A stretch of 57,350 bases of DNA, taken from positions 1 through 57,350 of the forward strand of contig QEVJ01000031.1 in NCBI GenBank assembly GCA_003576845.1, written 5' to 3'. The position numbers and the translations under genes are program-made. Below the pieces are notes generated by a model. The model was not told the DNA's origin and did no database searches. It worked only from the letters and a program-made list of their open reading frames with translations. Source of the DNA: Planctomycetota bacterium. Lineage in GTDB: Bacteria > Planctomycetota > Planctomycetia > Pirellulales > PLA5. This document shows, piece by piece, positions 1-7,821 of this stretch (positions are counted from its first letter, which is position 1; the number at the start of each line of letters is the position of its first letter).

Positions 1-483
1 ATCGACCACAGCCTGCAAACCCGGTGGCTGGTCGCGCAGGAAATCGAGCGCGGCGGCTTCGGTATCGGACATGTTGACAAAGACCACGTCGTAGGCGTGA
101 GCGTCCGGCGCCAGCGCGACCTGGGCCAGATGCGGGAACTCGATCCGGCAGGGCGGGCACCACGACGCCCAGAAGTTCAGCAGCACCGGGCGCGTCAGGT
201 GCTGCGAGCTAAACTCGTCGGAATCGCCCAGCCCCGGCAGCACGAAGGGTTCGAAGCGGTCGCCCAGCGCCGAGAGGGGCGGCATCTGGCGGGGGTTTCC
301 GAGCTGGCCGCCCAGCCAGAGGGTCTTGTTTCCGGTGCGCAGATTTTGCAGATGCGCTTGCAGCGCCAGCGCCTCGACCTGCGCGGCGGGTGAATCCTGC
401 GCCAGCGCCGGGATCGACGCCAGGAGCAGCGCCGCCAGCAGCAACAGCGTTGCGAACAGACGAGGGCAGGGGAAGGCGGGCAT
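1..483 (-). CDS. TlpA-like exported thioredoxin, partial (runs off the left edge)
   Basis: Read on the minus strand from an ATG at 483, the frame stays open to base 1, giving 161 residues with no stop. Residues 1-29 form a signal peptide (hydrophobic core LLLLAALLLASIPALA, likely cut after ALA). After a linker of about 70 residues comes a thioredoxin fold start, LLNFWASWCPPCRIEFPHL, with the redox motif WCPPC at 108-112. This is the TlpA/ResA arrangement: an exported thiol-disulfide oxidoreductase, usually reducing apocytochromes or cysteine pairs outside the membrane. The C-terminal part of the domain, with its cis-proline, lies outside the window. The partner is unknown. Compare the note on 970-1070: this gene may not belong to the same genome as the rest. 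Confidence 0.85.
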   Translation of the reverse strand, partial: MPAFPCPRLFATLLLLAALLLASIPALAQDSPAAQVEALALQAHLQNLRTGNKTLWLGGQLGNPRQMPPLSALGDRFEPFVLPGLGDSDEFSSQHLTRPVLLNFWASWCPPCRIEFPHLAQVALAPDAHAYDVVFVNMSDTEAAALDFLRDQPPGLQAVVD

Positions 484-661
484 GATGAATCGCTCCGTTC
501 CTCGGTCTCCCGGATGGAAAACATGGAACAGAGTGTACCACGCCCGCGCCGAATTCGCGCACGCGCCGCTTGACTTGTCGAGATGGGCTGCCCCGCTCAT
601 AATTCTGGGGGAGGGATGATCGCCCTCGAACCGGTCACAGAGACACGTGAGGGTGGCACTC

Positions 662-1069
662 ATGCAGCATCACAGGGAGATGATCACCGGGCTGGGTGGG
701 CTGGCACTCTTCACGCAGACCTGGCGCCCCGACGGCGCCCCACGCGGGATCGTGCTGCTGGCGCACGGTGTCGGGGAGCACAGCGGGCGCTATGAGCACG
801 TCGCCGCCTATCTGGTGGAGCGCGGCTACGCCGTGTTCGCGCTCGATCACCGGGGGCATGGCCGCTCCGAGGGCCGGCGCGCGTCGGTCCGCCGCTTCGA
901 CGAATACGTCGTCGATTTGCGCCTTTACTTCGAGCATATCCGGGCGTGCGAGCCGGAACCGCGCGGGCCGCTCGCATCGGTGCGGGATTATAGGTTGCGT
1001 GCCGGCGCGACCCAATACGGAATCCGCTCGCCGCGACAGCATCGCTGGCGAGGCGGCTGCGGACCTTGA
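662..1069 (+). pseudogene. Alpha/beta hydrolase (monoacylglycerol lipase/lysophospholipase type), truncated
   Basis: The first 100 or so residues read like a serine hydrolase of the monoglyceride lipase group: an early strand, the oxyanion stretch LLAHGVGEHSGRYEHVA, then VFALDHRGHGRSEG and a helix with FDEYVVDLRLYFEHI. In the family the next element is a GHSMGG nucleophile elbow. Here homology stops after EPEPRGP (about base 970) and an unrelated tail of about 30 residues runs to a stop at 1069. The Ser, Asp and His of the triad and the lid are all absent, so the product cannot be a working lipase. The ATG at 662 has GAGGG 9 bases upstream; a GTG at 647 and an ATG at 680 are alternatives. It is either a real truncation or the point where two different sequences were joined. 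Confidence 0.7.
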
Positions 1070-1228
1070 AAGCCATTTGTCCCAACGGGTTACGTCGACC
1101 CTGGTAAACGCCCCGGCCACCGGATACGATTTTAGTTGAATGCGCTTCGCTGGCACTTATGCCGGCGGTCGCGCGCGTTCGGTTCGCGGCATTTTTCACT
1201 TGAACGACGTTTGCACGGGAGAAGGACT

Positions 1229-1780
1229 ATGATCCGCACAGAGAAGAGCACGATGAATTCATGGCGACCGGCGTTGGCGTCGGTTCTCGCGGGAGCAGCA
1301 GTCTGTGCCGCGACGGCGTCGACCGCCTCCGCCACCGGCACGGACAAGACGCAGAACTTGATTCTCGCCACCGGCTTGCTCGACGGTCAAAACGAAATCG
1401 TCGTTTGCCTCGACGTCGTGTCCGGAACGCTCAAAGGCTTCGTGATCAACACGAACACCCGGCAGTTCTTCGCCACGTACACCGCGCCGTCGGTCGCTGG
1501 CGACTTGAACGTCGCCAAGGGCCGCGATCCGAAGTACACCCTCGTCACCGGCATGTCGGGCTTCAAGCCCGGACCCGGCGGCGCGAAGCTCGGCCAATGC
1601 GTGATCTACGTCGCTGAGGAATCGAGCGGCAACATGGTGGCCTACGCCGTCCCGTGGGATGCGGGCGCGATGTCGCGGGCGGGGGCCAAGATCAACGCCG
1701 CGTTCGTGAAGATCGGTGTCGTCAAGGTCGGCGCGGGCGGACCCGCGGCCGGCGGCGCGGTTGAAGAAGGCGGGAAGTAG
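1229..1780 (+). CDS. Small exported protein of unknown function
   Basis: 183 residues. The ATG at 1229 follows a strong GGGAGAAGGA ribosome site; an in-frame ATG at 1253 is a second possible start. Residues about 9-35 form a signal peptide ending ATASTASA. The mature part begins with NLILATGLLDGQNEIVVCLD, then repeated beta-rich stretches (GFVINTNTRQFFATY, YVAEESSGNMVAYAVPW), and ends in a Gly/Ala-rich tail GGPAAGGAVEEGGK. I do not recognise a named family. The pattern of short strands naming a quantity and its display suggests a small periplasmic beta protein, but that is only an impression. A heptamer tandem repeat begins 4 bases after the stop codon. Confidence 0.7.
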   Translation: MIRTEKSTMNSWRPALASVLAGAAVCAATASTASATGTDKTQNLILATGLLDGQNEIVVCLDVVSGTLKGFVINTNTRQFFATYTAPSVAGDLNVAKGRDPKYTLVTGMSGFKPGPGGAKLGQCVIYVAEESSGNMVAYAVPWDAGAMSRAGAKINAAFVKIGVVKVGAGGPAAGGAVEEGGK

Positions 1781-1783
1781 CGG

Positions 1784-1864
1784 GAGGTTAGGGGTTAGAG
1801 GTTAGAGGTTAGAGGTTAGAGGTTAGAGGTTAGAGGTCGGAGGTTAGAGGTCGGAGGTTGGAGG
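1784..1864 (+). repeat. Heptamer tandem repeat (GAGGTTA/GAGGTCG), about 11 units
   Basis: A run of 7-base units, mostly GAGGTTA with GAGGTCG and GAGGTTG variants, fills the whole 86-base gap between two convergent genes, ending 3 bases before the stop codon of the sugar transferase. The period is exact over most of its length. The same unit recurs at 28461-28490. It is too short and has no spacers for a CRISPR array. Confidence 0.9.
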
Positions 1865-1866
1865 CG

Positions 1867-2649
1867 TTAGTATGCCCCTTTGCCCGTGATGACCGACAGC
1901 GGCGTGCGGACGAGGAGCGACAGGTCGGTCCACAGGTTCTGATTCTCGACGTACCACACGTCCATCCGAATCCAGTCGTCGAAGCCGATGTTCGAGCGGC
2001 CGCTGACTTGCCACAGGCACGTCAGGCCCGGCATCACGGCCAGACGGCGGCGTTGCCACGGCTCGAACTGCGCGACTTCCTCGACGCGGAGCGGCCGCGG
2101 ACCGACGAGCGACATGTCGCCGGCGAGCACGCTGAAAAGCTGCGGCGTTTCGTCGATGCTGAACTTGCGGAGGTACCTGCCGATGCGCGTGATCCGCGGG
2201 TCGCGGCGATTCTTGAACACCGGGCCGTCGACTTCATTGGCCACGGTGTGCTGAAGCTTGTCGGCGTCGAACCGCATCGTGCGAAATTTCCACATCCGGA
2301 ACACGCGGCCCCGATAGCCGACGCGGTCTTGATAGAAGAGCGGTCGGCCCTTGGTCGTGATCGCGAGCACGACGAGCGTCGCGAGCATGACGGGCGAGAG
2401 CAGGGCGAGAACGACGAGCGCGCCCGCGATGTCCATAGTCCGTTTGGCAAAGCGGTAAGCGGCCGTGAGATTGCCTTCCGCCGGCACGAAGAACGCATCG
2501 GCCTTCGGGCGGGTGGCGTGCTTTTTGGGCCGCGGCACGGGATGCGGATGGACCAGCGCCTCGACGCGACGGGTTCCGGCAAGATCGTGAAACGTTGGAG
2601 CGAACGCGGTTTCGGCTTCCGGGGCGTCCAACAGGGCGGCAGAACTCAT
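1867..2649 (-). CDS. Sugar transferase (polyprenyl-phosphate glycosyl-1-phosphate transferase, WcaJ/PglC catalytic type)
   Basis: 260 residues from an ATG at 2649 that has CGAGGAAG just upstream; the frame is open to 2697 but without a better ribosome site. After a Pro/Lys-rich lead of about 65 residues comes AYRFAKRTMDI and a single hydrophobic segment (about 74-98), then the cytoplasmic catalytic region: PLFYQDRVGYRG, MWKFRTMR, RDPRITRIGRYLRKFSIDE, TPQLFSVLAGDMSLVGPRPL and GLTCLWQVSGRS. These are the bacterial sugar transferase signatures. The enzyme moves a sugar-1-phosphate from a UDP-sugar to undecaprenyl phosphate, the first step of exopolysaccharide or O-antigen repeat assembly at the inner membrane. 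The multi-helix N-terminus of WcaJ is missing, as in small PglC-like members. No polymer genes adjoin it. Confidence 0.9.
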   Translation of the reverse strand: MSSAALLDAPEAETAFAPTFHDLAGTRRVEALVHPHPVPRPKKHATRPKADAFFVPAEGNLTAAYRFAKRTMDIAGALVVLALLSPVMLATLVVLAITTKGRPLFYQDRVGYRGRVFRMWKFRTMRFDADKLQHTVANEVDGPVFKNRRDPRITRIGRYLRKFSIDETPQLFSVLAGDMSLVGPRPLRVEEVAQFEPWQRRRLAVMPGLTCLWQVSGRSNIGFDDWIRMDVWYVENQNLWTDLSLLVRTPLSVITGKGAY

Positions 2650-2934
2650 TGAGCTTCCTCGGGACGGCATGGCGGTGGTACGACGGGCGGAACGCAATGC
2701 ACTTTGGCAAGCTCCGTACCGCGCGTGAAAAGCCGCCGGGCAAGCGAACGCGAGTGCCGCAACATCCCACGCCGCAATGACTTGCGATTAATCGCAACCG
2801 ACGAGCGGTTCGCACGGACTGGGCCGATTCGCAACGGCCCACGTTGCCAAACGGCAACAAGCGAAGTGTCCGCGGGCGGGGCGATCGGCTTGCGCGAGGG
2901 TTTAGAGTGCCGCCGACATTCGTTCGCCTACCCG

Positions 2935-2963
2935 TTGACAAACGGCAGAGGCGTCGGCAGAAT
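2935..2963 (+). promoter_or_regulatory. Candidate sigma-70-type promoter for the DinB gene
   Basis: TTGACA (2935-2940) matches the -35 consensus exactly; after a 17-base spacer comes CAGAAT (2958-2963), four of six matches to the -10 box. Initiation near 2970 would give a leader of about 65 bases before the ATG at 3035. The rest of the 385-base gap from 2650 shows nothing else that I can name. Prediction only. Confidence 0.45.
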
Positions 2964-3034
2964 GTGTGAACTTTTGGACACTATCCGCCGCCCGCCGAGA
3001 GTCGGGCAACGCCTTTCCTTGCAAGGAGCCCGCG

Positions 3035-3514
3035 ATGAACGCCATAGGCGCAATCAAGCTGTCGATCGACACGGCCACCATGGTCTGGAAGATGTACTTG
3101 GAAGACTTGACCGATGCTGAAATGCTCAAGCGGCCGTGTCCGGGCTGCAACCACATCAACTGGCAGCTCGGACATTTGATCGTATCGGAGAACGAGATGC
3201 TCGGCTGGGCGGGCGGGCCGGTGGTTCCGCTGCCCGACGGCTTCAAGGAGCGGTACACGAACGACACGGCGGCCAGCGACGACCCGAAGACGTTCTGCAC
3301 GAAGGCCGAGCTATTGAAGGTCTTCGAGCAGCAGCGCGCCGCGACGCTCGCCGGGCTGGAAAAGGTTTCCGAGGCGGACTTGGACAAGCCGACCGGCATC
3401 GAATGGGCGCCGACCGTAGCCACGCTCTATTCCTTGCAGGGTGGCCACTACCTGATGCACGCCGGGCAATGGGCCGTCGTGCGGCGGATGCAGGGGCGCA
3501 AACCGCTGTTCTAA
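3035..3514 (+). CDS. DinB family protein
   Basis: 159 residues, started at the ATG at 3035 because AAGGAG lies 7 bases before it; the frame is open further upstream without support. The protein reads as the four-helix DinB/YfiT bundle, with the three metal-binding histidines at H47 (NWQLGHLI), H138 and H142 (GGHYLMHAGQW). DinB-like proteins are cytoplasmic metal-binding proteins, some of them thiol-dependent S-transferases, many of unknown substrate. The gene stands alone, divergent from the sugar transferase and convergent with the sialidase-like gene. The substrate cannot be told from the sequence. Confidence 0.85.
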   Translation: MNAIGAIKLSIDTATMVWKMYLEDLTDAEMLKRPCPGCNHINWQLGHLIVSENEMLGWAGGPVVPLPDGFKERYTNDTAASDDPKTFCTKAELLKVFEQQRAATLAGLEKVSEADLDKPTGIEWAPTVATLYSLQGGHYLMHAGQWAVVRRMQGRKPLF

Positions 3515-3557
3515 ACGGCTGCGCGACGGCTTCGGCGGGTGCTTTCGGCCGACGCCG

Positions 3558-4643
3558 TTACAGCCCCGGCCAATTGCCGTTTTGCGTGTATTCGCCCAGT
3601 TTGAGCTTCGCCGGGTCGACCACTACGTGTTTCACGCGCTGGCGGTGGTGCGTGTACGTGATGTGGACGAGCCCGTCAGGCGCTTGGATCGCGGCGGGAT
3701 AGGAGAATTCGCCCTTTTCGTTTTCGAGCACGAGCGCGGGACGCCATTTTCGGCCGTCCTCGCTTACGGCGACGTTGATCATCTCGCGGCCGCGCGGGCG
3801 CGTGAGCTTGACGAGCGGCGTGTGGTTGTAAACTAACAACGCACGCCCGTCGGCGAGCTTCACCGCGTCGATGCCGGAGTTCGGGTTCGGCAGCACCGTT
3901 TTCTCGAGCGGCGACCAGGTTTTGCCGTCGTCGGTCGACCAGCTTTCGACGATCCTCGATTGCTGGCTCCGGCAGAGAATCTGAATCTTGCCGCCGGGCC
4001 ATTCGAGAATCGTCGGCTGGATCGCGCCGATCGACTTGCCGTCGTTGAGCGGGCCGACGAGCGAAAAGGTCTTGCCGCTATCCGTGCTCCGCTCCATATG
4101 GACGCGCCAGCCTTTGTGCTCCGTGCTGCTGCCGGCGAGCACCGTGCCCGACGAAAGCTGCACGGCCTTGTTCTTGACGGGTCCGAGGAAACCGTCGGGC
4201 AAACGTTTGGGCTTGCTCCAGGTGCGGCCGTCGTCGGTCGAGGACATTTTCATGCCCCACCAGGCGTCCGGGCTGGGGCCGACCTTGTAATACAGGTCGA
4301 GCGGTCCGTCCTTCGCTCGGAAAAGCACGGGGTTCCAGCACGGATGGCGCTTGCCGTCGGCTCGCACGCCGTTGGCGACTTCGACGACTTGCGACCATTT
4401 CTCGCCGTCGTGCCGCGAAACCCAAATGCCGACGTCGCGATCGCCCTCGTCGCTGCCGCCGAAGAGGGCGCAGACGAGGCCCGACTTCGTGGCGACGATC
4501 GTCGACGCATGACACGAGGGAAACGGGGCCTTGTCGTAGATGAATTCCGATTTGACCACGCCGGGAAGCGATTCGGCGGCGGGAGCGGCGCTGTGGGCGG
4601 CGAGGTTGGCGACAAGCAACAGAGCTGTGCGATAAAGTCGCAT
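3558..4643 (-). CDS. Exported sialidase/BNR-repeat protein
   Basis: 361 residues from an ATG at 4643, chosen because MRLYRTALLLVANLAAHSAAPAAE then forms a signal peptide. Four Asp boxes (S-x-D-x-G-x-T-[WF]) occur near residues 76-83 (degenerate), 134-142, 186-193 and 236-243, with a fifth weak copy SEDGRKW, which is the six-bladed propeller pattern of the exo-alpha-sialidase (neuraminidase-like) family. The first blade has FPSCHASTIVATKSGLVCALFGGSDEG, the usual start of planctomycete members. Such proteins cut or bind sugars outside the cytoplasm, but the sialidase arginine triad cannot be confirmed by eye, so the substrate is open. The gene is followed, on the same strand, by no other sugar gene within 40 bases. 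Confidence 0.85.
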   Translation of the reverse strand: MRLYRTALLLVANLAAHSAAPAAESLPGVVKSEFIYDKAPFPSCHASTIVATKSGLVCALFGGSDEGDRDVGIWVSRHDGEKWSQVVEVANGVRADGKRHPCWNPVLFRAKDGPLDLYYKVGPSPDAWWGMKMSSTDDGRTWSKPKRLPDGFLGPVKNKAVQLSSGTVLAGSSTEHKGWRVHMERSTDSGKTFSLVGPLNDGKSIGAIQPTILEWPGGKIQILCRSQQSRIVESWSTDDGKTWSPLEKTVLPNPNSGIDAVKLADGRALLVYNHTPLVKLTRPRGREMINVAVSEDGRKWRPALVLENEKGEFSYPAAIQAPDGLVHITYTHHRQRVKHVVVDPAKLKLGEYTQNGNWPGL

Positions 4644-4709
4644 GATGAAGCCCGGGAAAGTTAATGATGAGTGATGAGCGATGAACGGAGTGCTCGCCAC
4701 GATCTGGGT

Positions 4710-6110
4710 TTATGCGAATCGCCGCGCGACGTGGGCGAAGCGATCGTGCATGGCGTCGAGGTATTCTTCGGCTTCTTGCAGCGGCAACACGAGCGGCGGG
4801 CTAACGCGAATGACTTTGCCGGCGAGCGGACCGAGCAGGTGAATCGCCCGGCCGCGCTCGTCGCCGAGGTAACACGCTTCGACGCAGGCATTGGCGACTT
4901 GGGCGGCGGAATGCTTGCCGATCGCTGCACATTCGACGCCCCAGACAACGCCTTCGCCGCGCACGTGCGCGACGGCGCCGGTATCCATCAGCCGCAATAG
5001 TCCGCGTTCGAGAATTTCCGCGAGCTTTGCCGCGCGGGCGAGGACGTCGGTCGACTCGAATTCGTCGAGCGTGGCGAGCACGGCCGCGGCCGACAGGGGA
5101 TTCGCGCTCCACGTATCGGACGCCTGCCCGTAGTTAAGCGATGCGAACACATCGGCGCGGCCCACGGCGGCGCTCACCGGTATCCCATTCCCCAACCCTT
5201 TGCCCAGGCAGACGATGTCCGGCTCGATGCCGTAATGCGTGAAGGCATACATCGGCCCGGTGCGGCCGAAGTTCGATTGAATCTCGTCGAGGATGAACAC
5301 GATGTCGCGAGCGCGGCAGAACTCGGCGAGCAATTGCAGGTACTCGCGCTGCGGGTGCATCGAACCGCCGCCGCCGAGATACGGTTCCGTACACAGGCAC
5401 GCGATGCGATTGCCGTACTCGCTCCACAAGCGCTCCAGCTCCGCGCGGTACGGCGCGAGGTCGATCGGCTCGCGCCGCCGGGCGACGTTCCGACATTCCG
5501 CGACGGGAAAGCCGACGAAGCGAACGCGCGGGTCGCGGTCGGGATCGTTCTCCGTGCCCGTGATCGCGCCCGCGAGGCCCTTCTTACCGTGAAAGCCTTG
5601 CCGCGTGGCGAGAATGATGTCGCTCGCGGGGCGACGCGCGAGGCACGCCCAGAGGGCCTTCTGGATCGCCTCGCTGCCACTGGCGGACCACAGGACTTGG
5701 TCCATCCGCGCACCGCCGGGCTGCGAGCGGAGATTCGCGAGCAACCGTTCGCAAGCGAGCACTTCCAGTTCAGTCGCCGCGTTATAGGCGGTCAGCGGAG
5801 TCGCGGAGAAAAACTCGCCGCCGGACTGTGTCGCATTGCCCGCGGTCAGGCCGAGATAGTGCCAAACCCGCTCCCACCACCGCCGCGGGTTGTGGCCGAG
5901 ATTCGCGACCAGAACGCCCGAGGTGAAGTCGGCGAGCTTGCGTCCGTCGACGGTCCAATGATAGCAGCCCTCGCTCCGCGCGATGACGGCGAGGCTTGGC
6001 GTGTACGTGCGAAGGGAACGCGGTTCGACGGCGGCGAGCCGGCGGCGAAGTTCGTTGCCGCGCGGTTCGTTCGGGTGTTCGATCGGCAATTCGGACGGCA
6101 TTTCGGTCAT
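4710..6110 (-). CDS. Class III PLP-dependent aminotransferase
   Basis: 466 residues from the ATG at 6110; an ATG three codons later is equally possible, and the open frame beyond 6110 has no coding look. Fold type I class III signatures are complete: GxxxHNP near 72-75, the SGSEAIQKAL phosphate-binding turn (144-152), ATRQGFHGKKGLAGA, the aspartate of FILDEIQS (D275) that pairs with the pyridine nitrogen, and the Schiff-base lysine K304 in CLGKGLGNGIP. The family includes acetylornithine, ornithine, GABA and 4-aminobutyrate-type aminotransferases. The N-terminal 50 residues and the sequence TPSLAVIARSEGCYHWTVDGRKLADF fit the general group, but the amino donor is not evident. It stands upstream of the sialidase-like gene, same strand, 66 bases apart. 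Confidence 0.92.
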   Translation of the reverse strand: MTEMPSELPIEHPNEPRGNELRRRLAAVEPRSLRTYTPSLAVIARSEGCYHWTVDGRKLADFTSGVLVANLGHNPRRWWERVWHYLGLTAGNATQSGGEFFSATPLTAYNAATELEVLACERLLANLRSQPGGARMDQVLWSASGSEAIQKALWACLARRPASDIILATRQGFHGKKGLAGAITGTENDPDRDPRVRFVGFPVAECRNVARRREPIDLAPYRAELERLWSEYGNRIACLCTEPYLGGGGSMHPQREYLQLLAEFCRARDIVFILDEIQSNFGRTGPMYAFTHYGIEPDIVCLGKGLGNGIPVSAAVGRADVFASLNYGQASDTWSANPLSAAAVLATLDEFESTDVLARAAKLAEILERGLLRLMDTGAVAHVRGEGVVWGVECAAIGKHSAAQVANACVEACYLGDERGRAIHLLGPLAGKVIRVSPPLVLPLQEAEEYLDAMHDRFAHVARRFA

Positions 6111-6244
6111 GGGCAGGAATGGCTGGCGTCGATAGCGGACAACAGCAGGCAGACAGTCGCGAGGCCCCAACGGTTCGGGTCTGCCGACCGCCGCCATGAT
6201 AACAAGCGGGCGGCGGGAAATGCAGGCATCCGCGCATCGGAGCA

Positions 6245-7570
6245 TTAGGCCGCGCGATGCCGCTGTCTCGCGGCGAGTAGCTCGCGATAGAGGTGGAGAT
6301 ACGCCTCGGCCTGGCGCTCTTGGCGGAAGTGGGCGAGGACGTAGTCGCGGCCGCGTTCGCCCATGCGGCGCGCGGCGGCGGGGTCGTCGATGAGAATTCC
6401 AAGTTTTTCCGCCAGGTCGGCCGAGTCGCCGACGCGGGCCAAGAGGCCCGTTTCGCCGTGAACGACGAAGTCGGGGATGCCGCCCGTGTCGAAGCCGACG
6501 ACGGGCGTGCCGCAGGACAGCGCCTCGAGCCCCGTCAGGCCGAAGCCTTCTTGCAGCGAGGGAATCACGAAAATGTCGGCGGCCGAATAGACCATCGCCT
6601 GCCGCCGCGGATCGTCGACGTAGCCCACCGCGAGCATCGCCGGAAGCTGCAGATTCGTCGGCGGCGGTTCGCCCGCCCCAAACAATAGGCCCAGAACTCG
6701 CGACTGGTCGTGCAGCCGGGCGAGCGCTTCGAGCAACTGCCGTAAGCCCTTGCGGAGGTTGTCCAGATCGACTGCGCCGAACGCGACCACGATCGCGTCC
6801 TCCGGCACGCCGAGCGTTTGGCGGGCAAACGCGCGATCGACCGGCGAGAACAGTTCCGTGTCGATGCCGTAGGGGATCGTGTGGAACGAGCGGGCCGCGG
6901 CCAGAATCGGGCTGCGCTGGGCTTCGCGGGCGAGCCAGCGGCTCGGGCCGACGACGTGCAGGTTCTTGCCCGCGACCGCGGTCTGTTTGACCGCGAAAGA
7001 GCGTTGGGAAAGGTCGCGTTCGCCGCGGAGTCCCAACAGCGGACAGTTGCCGCAACCGTCGACGAATTGTTCGCAACCGGCCGTATAGTGACAGCCACCG
7101 GTGAGCGGGTTCATGTCGTGCAGCGTCCAGACGACCGGAAAGTCGTTCGGAATCGACTCGAAGAACGTCGGATAGTCGATCAGCTTGGCGGTCCAGTGCA
7201 GGTGGACGATATCGCTGCCGCGAGCGGCGACGTCGAACCGCGTCGGCCGATGCCCGATCGGAATGCTGAAGTACTCGAGTTCCGGGGGATGGCCGGTCAG
7301 ATGGCGGCGGAGGTCGTGCTTCTGCTGCAATTTGCGGCCGATTTCGAGACACCGCGTGACCACGCGGCGAACGGTCGCCATGTCGCCGCGGCCCCATTCG
7401 ATGTGGTGCAGCGATTCGTCGGCCAGGTCGGTGTGCTTTGAGTGCCAGAAGCGGCTTTCGATCCCCAGTTTGCGCAGCGAGCGATGAATCCGCCGCGCGG
7501 CCGACGCGGCGCCCCCTGCGAGCAACGTGTTGAAGTGGTCGACGATCATCGCACGGGCGATAAGTAGCAT
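6245..7570 (-). CDS. GT4-family glycosyltransferase
   Basis: 441 residues from an ATG at 7570; an ATG at 7549 (MIVDHFNT) is closer to the usual N-terminus and may be the true start. The GT-B fold is clear: a donor-side domain with the nucleotide-sugar motif SLQEGFGLTGLEALSCGTPVV, carrying the E-x7-E pair at E341 and E349, then TGGIPDFVVHGETGLL. The acceptor side has WTLHDMNPLTGGCHYTAGC and four cysteines (C160, C166, C173, C176) as in many GT4 members of this type. The enzyme adds a sugar from an activated donor to a lipid- or polymer-linked acceptor at the cytoplasmic face. With the sugar transferase at 1867-2649 it may serve surface polysaccharide, although they are 3.6 kb apart. Confidence 0.9.
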   Translation of the reverse strand: MLLIARAMIVDHFNTLLAGGAASAARRIHRSLRKLGIESRFWHSKHTDLADESLHHIEWGRGDMATVRRVVTRCLEIGRKLQQKHDLRRHLTGHPPELEYFSIPIGHRPTRFDVAARGSDIVHLHWTAKLIDYPTFFESIPNDFPVVWTLHDMNPLTGGCHYTAGCEQFVDGCGNCPLLGLRGERDLSQRSFAVKQTAVAGKNLHVVGPSRWLAREAQRSPILAAARSFHTIPYGIDTELFSPVDRAFARQTLGVPEDAIVVAFGAVDLDNLRKGLRQLLEALARLHDQSRVLGLLFGAGEPPPTNLQLPAMLAVGYVDDPRRQAMVYSAADIFVIPSLQEGFGLTGLEALSCGTPVVGFDTGGIPDFVVHGETGLLARVGDSADLAEKLGILIDDPAAARRMGERGRDYVLAHFRQERQAEAYLHLYRELLAARQRHRAA

Positions 7571-7719
7571 AAATGGCCGCCGGGAACAACGCCAAGGTTG
7601 GTAGGGGTTTTTATCGGCTTTTTGGTGTTCCCGCGGGTCGGATTGCAGGGAAGCCGTGCCCCTCGGCGAAAAGCTGGGAAAATGGGAGAATCGACGCAGC
7701 GTGGCCGATTGGCCGAATC

Positions 7720-7815
7720 AATGCAAAAGGCAAAATGAAGAATGAAGCTCGTGTGTTCTTGAGTCGCCGCCGGCGTTTCGACGCTGTCCTCCGTGTTTCC
7801 ATGCCTTTGCCTCTC
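7720..7815. repeat. Composite A-rich intergenic repeat, upstream of the helicase
   Basis: AATGCAAAAGGCAAAATGA starts at 7720 and is followed by AGAATGAA. About 60 bases later, CTCCGTGTTTCC (7789-7800) and ATGCCTTTGCCTCTCG are the reverse-complement forms of units seen at 45255-45290. The piece therefore looks like one inverted pair of the family described for 37566-37649, 43405-43509, 45255-45426 and 46281-46386, here with a short right arm that ends only a few bases before the helicase ATG. Confidence 0.6.
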
Positions 7816-7821
7816 GCCTAG

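Noticed and set aside
1784-1864. CRISPR array
   Set aside because: The unit is 7 bases and has no spacers.
4710-7595. A very long minus-strand open frame that would extend the aminotransferase by nearly 500 residues
   Set aside because: The extension lies over the glycosyltransferase in another frame, is rich in Arg and Pro, has no motif, and the aminotransferase has a normal start at 6110.
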